A stretch of DNA of 64,000 nucleotides from positions 138,139,001 to 138,203,000 of the forward strand of contig JASDFA010000010.1 of the NCBI GenBank assembly GCA_035772735.1. The letters run 5' to 3'. The stretch's first letter is position 1. The number at the start of each line of letters is the position of its first letter. Position numbers and translations under genes: made by a program. This DNA comes from Datura wrightii. Lineage: Eukaryota; Streptophyta; Magnoliopsida; Solanales; Solanaceae. Shown in pieces: positions 11,553-21,669 of this stretch. The notes below the pieces were generated by a model. That model ran no database searches, was not told the DNA's origin, and saw only the letters and a program-made list of their open reading frames with translations.

Positions 11553-13759
11553 TGTTATACCTCGGGAACACACCTAGGAGTCAAACGGGGATAATCTGGG
11601 AAAATATTGTAGCAGTGCAGGATGAGTCACTAGACGACTCGTGAGGAGGCTCCACGAGTTGTCAGGTGGCTCGTGGGGAGGCTGGAATAGGAAGAGGAGC
11701 TGAGGTCCCCACGGGCGTGCGAACGACTCGTGTCCAGCTTCCACGAGTCATCAGGTCTCTCGTGGGGTGAGATTGAGGGTTACCTAGGAGGTCTGACCAG
11801 TGAACCTAACGGATGGGACCCCGTGAGTCGTGGCCAATCCCAATGACTTGTGAGGTGGGTCATGAGCAAGCCTATGGAAATTTATTAAGGATGAAGTAGT
11901 GTACGTGACGGAAGGTGACCACGACTCGTGGTCACTTGTGACGAGTCGTTGATTCACTAGTTACGAGCCCAGCTGACCTAGTATCCAGTGTACTTGACAG
12001 GCAACACGATGAGTCATTGCCCGACCTAACGTGCTGTCAGGTCACCCATTAGGGTCACCTAGCAGTTATTTCCTGCGAATTAGTAAGGGACTTCTTGTTA
12101 TTTTCTACAATCCTAAGTCCTAAACCACGTCGTTTTGAGGTCGTGACAGGGTCTTTTAAGGGGAAATCATTCATGATAAACCTCATTTGATGCATGTAAG
12201 GGTAGAGAGGAAAGAGGAAAGGGATTCAAGTGTTCTTCCAAAAATTCTCCAAGTTTCCATCTAAGGCTTTTCAAGGGAGTTAAGAATCAAGAAATTTCCA
12301 GGTATGTGGGATTTTGAATGGGTGGTTTAATCCCTACCCATGCCCAATTTCTCCCTAATCCTATGTTTCAAATTTTCAAATCTCTATGGGTTAAAAACCA
12401 AATGTATATTTCCTCAAATATCGATATGAGCATATTGTAGTATGTCTAAAATCATTGGTTTCGAATTATTGGGTTGTTTTCACTTATTTTATTCAATATT
12501 TGATGATTTAATCCCTAAAAGCACATGTGCCCAAATCATGGGGCTTTTAGTGAAATTCATGGTTATGGTGATTTCCCAAACGTGATATGAACTTTTGAAT
12601 TTTAAGCATGTTTTCAATTACTCATGTTAGATCATGTTTCCTATAAATTTAAGCATTTCAAGTATGATTGAAATTATGGGCAATGCCCACATGTCGCTTA
12701 TGATTTATGAATTATGATTTTGATCGATGCACAAGCCCAAATCCATGGATAGTACTACGAATTCTCAAGCATGTTATGATTATCACGATTTAACTATCCA
12801 TGCATGTCTTGTATGAATTTCTATGAGCACGTTGCATGTTTTGGGAGTAGTACTTTACACCGAGTAGGCTTCGGGCCCAGGTTACGCCCCGAATATAATA
12901 ACTATGTGCCACTGTAGGTTAAGTTTGGGACCTCCTCAGTGACTGTCCCTTTTTCCCTACGGGGCCTTGACGAGTGATATGACGCCTTTCATGGTTAACA
13001 CCCTTGGAAAAGTATGAATGGCCTCCTGACTAGGCTTACAAGTCGGGCTCCATGTGTGCTCATATGGGTATGTCGGTTATAGAAATCTCCCACTGTTCCT
13101 CATTGTTTTAGTGCATGCATGATTATGTTCTTTTTGCTCAAGTTATGTTCATGAAATGTTTTTCTCTCATGTTATGACTATGACAGGTTTACGAATACTT
13201 TGCAAATCTTGAGCCTTACAATATACTTATGATTTCAGTCTTTATGATCATGATGTCCCCACTCTTATAATTTTTATGTTTTTAAGTATTATCTTGCATA
13301 CCTCGCATACTCAGTACATTCCAAGTACTGACCCGCATATTTTCTATGCTATATCATTTTATGATACAGGATCCGGTTCGCAGGTTCAGCATCTTGCTCT
13401 CAGTTCTGCTCTCAGTTCTCAGTGGTGAGTCCTCATGATTCGGGGGCTTCATGCTTGGATTTTTATCTGTCTTTTAGTTTTCAGAATGTTGGGGTTAGTT
13501 GGGCTCTTGTCCCTTCAACCCGTCTATTATGATTAGAGGCTTTCAGACCTAATTGTAGTATTAAGCTATTTACTCTTGGATCATGTACTGTTGTTTCTTA
13601 TACTTCATGTTACGGTTTTATTTAGTTCATGACTATTAAGCTAATTCTTCTTCCTTCTGTGAATGGTTTAGTTATATGCTCATGCCATGGGTTCACTTGG
13701 GGTCCCTCAGGGCTCCTTGTCCCTTGTCTATGATTCGGATGTACTCTCGGGTCGTGACA
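11553..13759 (+). repeat. 5' LTR of element A
   Basis: Starts TGTTATACC and ends GTCGTGACA, with the PBS immediately following. Closely matches 18866-21086. The segment about 11620-12060 carries many ACGASTCGT-like near-palindromes and GTGACCACGACTCGTGG-type phrases. Confidence 0.92.
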
Positions 13760-13775
13760 AACTTGGTAATAGAGC
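13760..13775 (+). other. Primer binding site of element A
   Basis: AACTTGGTAATAGAGC directly after the 5' LTR resembles the initiator-methionine tRNA PBS common in plant gypsy elements (TGGTATCAGAGC), with two changes. Confidence 0.8.
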
Positions 13776-13972
13776 AATAGGTTCAGAAGTGTCCTAGGGT
13801 GTCTGAAAGTCGCATTAAGTAGATTCTTTTTCATGGGTGTGAAGCTCGCCACACTTGTGACGAAGAGGCAACTAAATGTTTTAGGAAATGTTCCCTTCTT
13901 TCATGATCTATGTCATGCGATGAAAAGTCTCTCCAACCTTCTAATTCTATCTATTTGTGATTGCAGAAAATT

Positions 13973-15183
13973 ATGGCTCTCAGAAGAATAAATGGAAGGA
14001 GGAACAGAAATGATGAAGGCCACGGAGGTGGCAATGATCATGGGCGTCAGCAAGCCCCACCAATCCAGGAGCCCCAGGCACCAGATCTAGCTACCCACGC
14101 TGAGTTTTGAGCGGTTATTCAGATGTTGGCGCAGGCCTTGACTGCCTAGGTCAACCAGCAGGCTGTTGCGCATGTTCCACAAAATGTAAACACAGCGGCG
14201 GCTCAGATTAGAGACTTTTTGAGGATGAACCCTCCCGAGTTCACGGGATCAAAGGTGGACAAGGATCCACACGAGTTCTTTGAAGGGATCTTAAAGGTCA
14301 CTCAGGTTATGGGAGTGAAAAAATTGGTGTGTGTTGATTTGGCCTCTTATCAGCTAAAGAAGGTCACTTATATCTGGTACAAGTAATGGAAGGACAGCAG
14401 GGCAGCGGTAGAAGGTCCTATCAGTTGGGATGAATTCCACATGGCCTTTCTCGATAGGTTCTTCCCTCGGGAGATGAGGGAATTGAAGCTGCTGAGTTTG
14501 TTAACCTCAAACAGGGAAAGATGACAGTGTTAGAATATTCACTTGAGTTCACTCGCCTGTCAAAGTATGCCCCGGAGTTAGTGATGGACCAGAGGGCAGG
14601 GGTGAGCAGATACGTGCAGGGAGTAGCCGAGTATCTGGACAAGGACTGCAGAACAACCATCTTCATTAGGATATGGACTACCCATGGATAGTCCTTTATG
14701 CCCAGTAGATGGAGGCAACTCATATGAGACAGAGAGAGTCCAAGAGGGCCAGATTTGATAGCTACAAATTTTCCCAGCTGAGGCCAGGAGGCAGGCCTCA
14801 CCAGCAGTCCCAGCACAGGTCTATTACACCAGCACCATCTTCAGCCAGTACCCCATCCAGGCCTCGAGATGATCAGAGGAGCAGGGCCTCAGGTTCGAGG
14901 GGTCCGAATAGCATGCGCACACAGCGCACATTCCCATCTTGTGCTAATTGTGGCAAGAACCACCCAGGGAGGTGTTTGTGGCCTCAGATGCTTGTTTCGG
15001 GTGTGGCAAACCCAGACACAGGCTTAGGAATTGCCTCGCAGCCAGGTTAGGGGGTGGTGGACCCCGCACTCCAGCAGTTAGTTCAGCAGCTCCAGTGGCA
15101 CATCCTACTCAGCAGGGTGCTTCGACTGGTCCAGCTGGCGGCCAGCACCAGAACCGATTTTATGCACTTGGCTCTCAATAGGA
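13973..15183 (+). pseudogene. Gag of element A
   Basis: The ATG at 13973 opens a frame running through a Retrotrans_gag-type domain (NPPEFTGSKVDKDPHEFFEG, WDEFHMAFLDRFFPREMRE), but with TGA at 14108, TAG at 14147 and TAA at 14384 and a frameshift near 14500. Downstream are a Pro/Ser/Arg-rich stretch and two zinc knuckles, CANCGKNHPGRC (about 14939) and CFGCGKPRHRLRNC (about 14990), now in different frames. Gag would build the virus-like particle and bind RNA. A TAG at 15181 separates this from the protease. Comparison with element D shows Arg or Gln at the stop positions, pointing to C-to-T decay. Confidence 0.88.
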
Positions 15184-15645
15184 GCAGGAGACTTCTCTTG
15201 ATATAGTTACGGGTATGTTGCGAGTCTTTCACATTGATGCTTATGCTTTGTTAGATCCGGGAGCTTCACTATCTTTTGTGACACCTTACATTGCTAGTAA
15301 CTTTGGAGTCAGTCCTGAAATTTTTTCAGAATCGTTTTCTGTGTCTACTCCAGTTGGAGATTCAATCGTAGCAAGATGGGTATATAGAGGTCACCCCATT
15401 ACAATATCGCATAAGGTTACGTCCGCAGACTTAGTAGAATTTGCTATGACTGATTTTGACATTATTTGGGGCATGGATTGGTTGTTTGCATGTTATGCTT
15501 CTATTAACTGTAGAACTCGAGCGGTGGAGTTTCGGTTTCCAGGTGAACCAGTTTTAGACTGGAGGGGTAGTTCAGCGGTACCTGTAGGCCGCTTTATATC
15601 CTATCTCAAGGCCTGGAAAATGATTGCTAAGGGTGTATTTACCAT
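15184..15645 (+). pseudogene. Aspartic protease region of element A
   Basis: The frame contains LLDPGAS with the active-site Asp at 15254-15256, a variant of the D-T/S-G signature usual in plant gypsy elements, followed by FDIIWGMDWL and a GRFISYLKAWKMI block linking to reverse transcriptase. The frame is open from 15215 to the junction with the reverse transcriptase frame near 15646. The protease would cleave the Gag-Pol polyprotein in the particle. It is readable but cannot be joined to its neighbours without frame changes. Confidence 0.85.
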
Positions 15646-16660
15646 TTGGTTAGGGTTAAGGATGCCACGTCTGAGACCCCCACCATTCAGTCAGCCCCCG
15701 TGGTATGTGAGTATCCTGAGGTATTCCCAAATGACCTACCAGGTGCTCCTCCTGAGAGGGAGATTGATTTTGAGATCGATCTTTTACCCTACACACAACC
15801 CATATCGATTCCTCATTACCAAATGGCCCCAGCCGAGCTAGAAGAGATAAAGGATAAGTTGAAGGATTTTCTAGATAAGGGTTTCAATAGACCGAGTAAG
15901 TCTCCATGGGGTGCCCCAGTGTTGTTCGTCCGAAAAAAAGATGGTTCCTTTCAGATGTGTATTGATTATAGGCAGTTGAACAAGGTCACCGTCAAGAATA
16001 GATACCCATTACCCAGGATTGATGGCCTATTTGATCAGCTTCAGGGTGCCAAATGTTTCTCCAAGATAGACCTTAGGTCTGGGAATCACCAGCTCAGGGT
16101 TCGGGAGAGCGACATCCTAAAGACCGCTTTTAGAACTCCGTATGGCCATTATGAATTTGTTGTTATGTCTTTTGAACTAACCAATTCCCCTGCAGCTTTT
16201 TGGACCTGATGAACAGGGTATTCAAGTCATATCTGGATATGTTCGCGATCGTGTTCATTGATGACATATTAATATACTCCAAGAGCGAGGAGGAACATGC
16301 CGCACACCTGAGGATAGCACTCCAGAGCCTCAAGGATAATCGGCTATATGCCAAGTTCAGCAAATGTGAGTTCTGGCTGAATTCAGTTGCATTCTTGGGA
16401 CATGTAGTGTCAAGCAAAGGTATAAGGGTGGACTCCCAGAAAATAGAGGCAGTGAAGGACTGGCCCAGACCGGTAAACCCTTCGGAGATCAGAAGCTTTT
16501 TGTGCTTAGCGGGTTACTATCGGAGGTTCATGGAAGGTTTCTCATCCATTGCGGCCCCATTGATTAGATTAACTCATAAAAAGGTGAAATTCCAATGGTC
16601 GAAGGCTTGCGAGAAGAGCTTCCAGGAATTGAAGGCCCGACTCACTTCAGCATCGGTGCT
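15646..16660 (+). pseudogene. Reverse transcriptase of element A
   Basis: The first part (to 16209) has EFPEVFP-like and PAELEEIKDKL residues, PWGAPVLFVRKKDGSFQMCI, DYRQLNKVTVKNRYPLPRID and FSKIDLRSGNHQLRV. A one-base loss near 16200 shifts to the second part, which carries the catalytic FIDD box at 16254-16265 and SFLCLAGYYRRFMEGFSSIA. Both halves are well conserved, so the enzyme is lost mainly by the single shift. It would copy the element RNA into cDNA in the cytoplasmic particle. The thumb passes directly into RNase H. Confidence 0.9.
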
Positions 16661-17078
16661 GACTTTATCGGAGGGCACCGATGGCTTTGTGTTATACTGT
16701 GAAGTTTCAAGAGTCGGACTGGGATGTGTGTTGATGCAGCATTGGAAGGTAATAACATATGCTTCCAGACAGCTGAAAATTCATGAGAATAATTACCCGA
16801 CACATGATCTTGAGTTGGCCGCGGTGGTATTTTCTTTGAAGATATGGTGACACTACTTGTATGGAGTTCATGTAGATGTATTCACTGACCACAGGAGCCT
16901 ATAATATGTGTTCACACAGAAGGATCTCAATCCTGGGCAATGGAGGTTGTTGGAGCTACTTAAGGACTATGATATAAGTGTCCTTTACCACCCGGGTAAA
17001 GCCAATGTGGTAGCGGATGCCCTTAGTAGATTCTCTATGGAGAGTGTGTCACACGTGAGTTAAGACAGGAAGGAGCTG
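16661..17078 (+). pseudogene. RNase H of element A
   Basis: The block around 16690-16720 reads YCEVSRVGLG where element D has YCDASRVGLD, so the first catalytic Asp is Glu here (16701-16703). HDLELAAVVF, VDVFTDHRSL and NVVADALSRF keep the other acidic positions. TGA at 16848 and TAA at 16902 interrupt the frame where element D has Arg and Gln. RNase H would remove the RNA strand during reverse transcription; this copy is broken. A TAA near 17060 separates it from the integrase linker. Confidence 0.85.
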
Positions 17079-18017
17079 GTGAAGGAGGTACATCGACTGG
17101 CACTGTTGGGAGTTAGATTAGTTGGCTCAATCGATGGGGGCGTAGTTGTTCAGAATGGGTCAGAGTCATCCTTGGTAATGGAGGTGAAGTCTAAGCAAGA
17201 TGAAGATCCAACATTGGTAAAATTTAAAGAAGTTGTTCAAAATCAGAAGGTAGAAGTCTTCTCCAAAGGGGGAGATGGTGTGCTTCGGTACCAGGGTCGC
17301 TTGTGTGTTCCGAATGTGGGTGATTTGAGGAGCCGGATGTTGCATGAGGCTCATGGATCCAGATATTCTATCCATCCAGGTGCCACCAAGATGTATCATG
17401 CCTTGCGGAAAATCTACTGGTGGAATGGCATGAAGAGGGATATTGCAGAATTTGTAGCCAAGTGTCCGAATTGCCAACAAGTGTAAGTTGAGCATCAGAG
17501 ATCGGGAGGTGTACTTAAGGATATTAGCAATCCTACTTGGAAGTGGGAAGAAATCAACATGGAATTCATAACAGGTTTATACCGCACTCGTAGGCAGTAT
17601 GACTCCATTTGGGTTATGGTGGACAGGTTAACCAAGGTTGCTCATTTTCTACCAGTCAAAACTACCGATTCAGTGGAAGATTATGCCAAATTATACATTC
17701 GAGAGCTGGCTAGGTTGCATGGATTTCCCTTGTCCATCATATTGGATAGAGGTACTCAGTTCACCTCTCAGTTCCGGAGATCTTTTCAAAAGGGACTTGG
17801 TACCCAGGTCAAGCTTAGCACGGTATTTCATCCCCAAACAGATGGCCAGGCGAAGCAGACTATCCAAACTCTTGAGGACATGTTGAGAGCTTGCGTTATT
17901 GATTTCAAGGGTAGTTGGGATGAGCATTTACCTCTTATTGAGTTTTCCTGCAACAACAACTATCACTCTAGCATCCAAATGGCACAGTTTGAGGCTCTTT
18001 ACGGGAAAAAGGTGTAG
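17079..18017 (+). pseudogene. Integrase of element A
   Basis: Opens with the linker and the H2C2 zinc finger (HGSRYSIHPGATKMYHAL, then CPNCQQV near 17463). A TAA follows at about 17484, and the core (17559-18017) has WVMVDRLTK and LDRGTQF carrying the two catalytic Asp. In the third block, TDGQAKQTIQTLEDML, the catalytic Glu is replaced by Lys (17853-17855); element D keeps Glu there. The frame is lost at 18017 after FEALYGKK. Integrase inserts cDNA into chromosomes; this copy lacks an essential residue as well as continuity. Confidence 0.88.
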
Positions 18018-18618
18018 ATCACCCATTGGTTGGTTTGAGGTAGGTGAGGCTTCATTAGTGGGTCCAGATTCAGTCCACGAGGCTATGGAGAAAGTTCAGT
18101 TGATAAGAGAAAGGCTGAAAATAGATCAAAGTCGCCAAGAGTCTTATGCGGATGTAAGGAGAAGAGAGCTTGAGTTTGAGATCGATAATTGGGTGTTTTT
18201 GAAGGTATCTCCCATGAAGGGAGTAATGAGATTTGGAAAGAAAGGAAATCTCAGCCCCCGCTATATTGGTCCAAACTAGATTGTGAGATGAGTGGGTAAA
18301 GTAGCCTATGAGTTAGAGTTACCTTCAGAGTTAGCTTCAGTTCATTCCGTATTTCATGTATCGGTCTTGAAAAAGTGCTTGGGAGATCCATCCTTAGTTG
18401 TTCCGGTGGAAAGTCTTAGTGTGAAAGATATCCTCAGTTATGAGGAAATTCCTATTACAATCTTGGATCATCAAGTTCGGAGGCTGAGGAACAAGGAAGT
18501 GGCTTTGGTAAAGGTGTTATGGAGAAATCAGCATGTGGAGGGAGCTACGTGGGAAGCCGAAGCGGATATGATGGCTAAATACCCTCATTTGTTCCCTACC
18601 GGCTTAGTTTCAACCTGA
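18018..18618 (+). pseudogene. Integrase C terminus and chromodomain-like tail of element A
   Basis: After the shift, RSPIGWFEVGEASLVGPDS and VMRFGKKGNLSPRYIGP form the integrase C-terminal part. A stop at about 18277 and another at about 18289 precede the open stretch 18292-18618. That stretch has HSVFHVSVLKKCLGDPS, ITILDHQVRRLRNKEVALVK and VLWRNQHVEGATWEAEADMM, the chromodomain-like end thought to steer integration towards particular chromatin. It ends with TGA at 18616-18618. Element D has the same organisation. Confidence 0.85.
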
Positions 18619-18850
18619 GGTATCAGTTTTTGCCCTAAACCTCTAATCAGTTTTTCTTGTTCCGTTCATGCATGTAAGTTTGTTTTATGATATGATATAT
18701 GTATATGATGTCTGAATTTAGTACAGTCATGTAGTTCTTTTCGGTGGTAGTCATTATGTCAGTTTTCAGCTTAAATGATTAGTATTTGCATATGGTGATT
18801 GGTTGTTCCTGAGTTTTCTGCACGTTTCTAACATTCGAGGATGAATGTTC
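18619..18850 (+). other. 3' untranslated interior of element A
   Basis: Short AT-rich non-coding stretch between the pol stop and the PPT. The GAGGATGAATGTT block at about 18837 is the conserved lead-in to the PPT also present in elements B and D. Confidence 0.6.
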
Positions 18851-18865
18851 CCAAGGGGGAGATAT
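18851..18865 (+). other. Polypurine tract of element A
   Basis: CCAAGGGGGAGATAT immediately before the 3' LTR start TGTTATATCCC. It is the same tract as in element D (AAGGGGGAGATAT). Confidence 0.85.
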
Positions 18866-21086
18866 TGTTATATCCCGAGAACCCAAGGATTAGACCCGAG
18901 AGTCAAATGGGGAAAATCTGGTAAAATGATACAGCAGTGCAGGATGACTCACTAGATGACTCGTGAGGAGGCCCCACGAGTCGTCAGGTGGCTCGTGGGG
19001 AGGCTGGAATGGCTGAGGAGCTGAGGTCCTCACGAGCGTGGGAACAACTCGTGGCCAGTTGCCACGAGTCGTCAAGTCTCCCGTGGGGTGAGATTGAGGG
19101 TTACCTGGGAGGTCTGACCAGTGCACCTAAGGAATGGGACCCCACGAGTCGTGGCCAGTCCCAACGACTCATGAGGTGGGTCATGAGCAAGCCTGTGGAA
19201 ATTTAATAAGTATGAAGCAGTGTACGTGATGGAAGGTGACCACGACTCGTGGTCACTTGTGACGAGTCATTGAGTCACCAGTTACGAGCCCAACCGACCT
19301 GGTATCCAGTGTACTTGACGAGCAACACGACGAGTCGTTTCCCATCCTAACGTGTCATCAGGTCACCCGTTAGGGTCACCTGGCAGTTATTTCCCGTGAA
19401 TTAGTAAGGGCCTTCTCATAATTTTCTACACTCCTAAGACCTAAACCACGTCGTTTTGAGGTTAGGACAGGCTCTTTTAAGGGGAAATCATTCATGATAA
19501 ACCTCATTTGATGCATGTAAGGGTAGAGAGGAAAGAGGAAAGGGATTCAAGTGTTCTTCTTCAAATTCTCCAAGTTTCCATCTAGGGCTTTTCAAGGGAG
19601 TTAAGAATCAAGAAATTTCCAGGTATGTGGGGTTTTGAATAGGTAGTTTAATCCCTACCCATGCGCAATTTCTCCCTAATCCTATGTTTAAAATTTTCAA
19701 ATCTCTATGGGTCATAATCCAAATGAATGTTTCCTCAAAAATCGATACGAGCATGTTGTAGTATGTCTAAAATCATGGGTTTTAAATTATTGGGCTGTTT
19801 TCACTTATTTTATTCAATATTTGATGATTTAATCCCTAAAAGCACATGTGCCCAAATCATGGGGTTTTTAGTGAAATTCATGGTTAAGGTGATTTCTCAA
19901 GCGTGATGAAAAGTTTTGAATTTCAAGCATGTTTTTAATTACTCATGTTATTATGATCATGTTTCCTATAAATTTAAGTATTTCAAGTATGATTGAAATT
20001 ATGGGCAATTCCCACATGTCGCTTATGATTTATGAATTATGATTTTGGCCGATCCACAAGCACAATTCCATGGCTAGTATTACAAACTCTCAAGCATATT
20101 ATGATTATCACGATTTAACTAGCCATGCATGTCATGTATGAATTTCTATGAGAACGTTGCATATTTTGGGAGTAGTACTTAACACCGAGTAGGCTCCGGA
20201 CCCAGGTTACGCCTCGAATATTAGAACTATGTGCCACTGTAGGTTAAGTTTGGGACCTCCTCAGTGACTGTCCCTTTTGCCCTTCGGGGCCTTCACGAGT
20301 GATATCATGCCTTTCATGGTTAACACCCTTGGAAAAGTATGAACGGCCTCCTGACTAGGCTTACAAGTCGGGCTCCATGTGTGCTCATATGGGTATGTCG
20401 GTTATAGAAATCTCCCACTGTTCCTCATTGTTTTAATGCATGCATTATTATGTTCTTTTGGCTCAAGTTATGTTCATGAAATGTTTTTCTCTCATGTTAT
20501 GACTATGACAGGTTTACGAATACTTTGGAAATCTTGAGCCATATGATATACTTATGATTCTTTATGATCATGATGTCCCCACTCCTATAACTTTTATGTT
20601 TTTAAGTATTGTTTTGCATACCTCGCATACTCAGTACATTTTAAGTACTGAACCACATATTTTCTATGTTATATCATTTTATGATACAGGATCCGGTTCG
20701 CAGGTTTAGCATCGCTCTTAGCTTGCTCTCAGTTCTGCTCTCAGTTCTCAGTGGTGAGTCCTCATGATTTGGGGGCTTCATGCTCGAATTTTTGTCTGTC
20801 TTTTATTTTTCAAAATGTTGGGGTTAGTTGGGGTCTTGTCCCTTCAACCCGTCTTTATGATTAGAGGCTTTCCGATCTAATTGTAGTATTCAGCTATTTA
20901 CGCTTGGATCATGTACTGTTGTTTTTTATATTTCATGTCACGGTTTTATTTAGTTCATGACTATTAAGCTAATTTTTCCGCCTTCTGCGAATGGTTTAGT
21001 TATATGCTCATGCCATGGGTTGACTTGGGTCCCTCGGGGCTCCTTGTCCCGTGTCTATGATTCGGGTATACTCTCGGTTCGTGACA
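18866..21086 (+). repeat. 3' LTR of element A
   Basis: Starts TGTTATATC and ends TTCGTGACA; 2221 bp against 2207 bp for the 5' copy. Differences are scattered substitutions, many at CpG-derived positions (for example ATGACTCGT near 18955 where the 5' LTR has ACGACTCGT at 11634), plus small indels. Confidence 0.92.
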
Positions 21087-21653
21087 GGTGCGAAACTCAA
21101 CAAACTCTAAAAGCTGGAGGCACAAAACTCGCACAATCCTTCGCATATCTCAAGTAACCCAACATTAATTATCACCACTGTCTAATTCTAAATATCTACT
21201 AAGTAAGCCAACTCATACATATACTATACTCCTAACTTCCTACTCTGAGGCTGTAGAAAGAACTAGGGACGGTGCTGACATACCTATTACGTTATGAGGT
21301 TCCTAGTTCCCCGGGAGGATACCGAGGAGATTAAAAGACATCTGTTTCCGCCCTCAGGCTGGCTGTCCCCCAACTATGGCACCTTACTGGTACCCTCTCC
21401 TATCCTACTGCTGCAGCTAACTTGTGGCTGGCTGGAGTTTTTCATATATCAAACATTACTCAAGACAGACATAACAAAGAAAGCTTAGGGACTCAACCCT
21501 ATACAACTCGGCTCTATAGCACGATCTGGAAAGAAGGAGGGGTGACCATATTATCATTCCTCGTAGCCTCTTTCTTATAAAATGTGGTGGACAACACATT
21601 TATAAGCAAAACTCTACTAGACATGGCTTGCAGACTCCCTAGAATACGACGTT
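21087..21653 (-). other. Leader region of element B
   Basis: Lies between the PBS of B and the element A insertion. On the minus strand it should hold the 5' leader and the start of gag, but I see no gag motif. A stretch just after the PBS (about 21500-21650) resembles the corresponding leader of element C, including TAGTAGAGTTTTGCTTATA-like wording. Confidence 0.5.
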
Positions 21654-21669
21654 GCTCTAATACCAAGTT
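21654..21669 (-). other. Primer binding site of element B
   Basis: Minus-strand AACTTGGTATTAGAGC directly after the 5' LTR: initiator-Met tRNA type with one change from TGGTATCAGAGC. Confidence 0.85.

Larger units (their letters stand above)
11553..21086 (+). mobile_element. Element A: Ty3/gypsy chromovirus nested in element B
   Basis: A 9.5-kb element with LTRs 11553-13759 and 18866-21086, both TG..CA, a PBS at 13760-13775, gag, protease, reverse transcriptase, RNase H, integrase, a chromodomain-like tail and a PPT at 18851-18865. The pol order and the C-terminal motif VLWRNQHVEGATWE place it with chromodomain-bearing gypsy elements (Tekay/Del-like). Flanking bases are GGTAT before and GGTGC after, only a partial match as a target duplication. 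It has many stops and frameshifts and loses at least one integrase catalytic residue, so it is inactive. Its orientation is opposite to its host B. Confidence 0.9.

Noticed and set aside
14421..14816. 131-codon minus-strand frame
   Set aside because: It is the antisense shadow of gag of element A.
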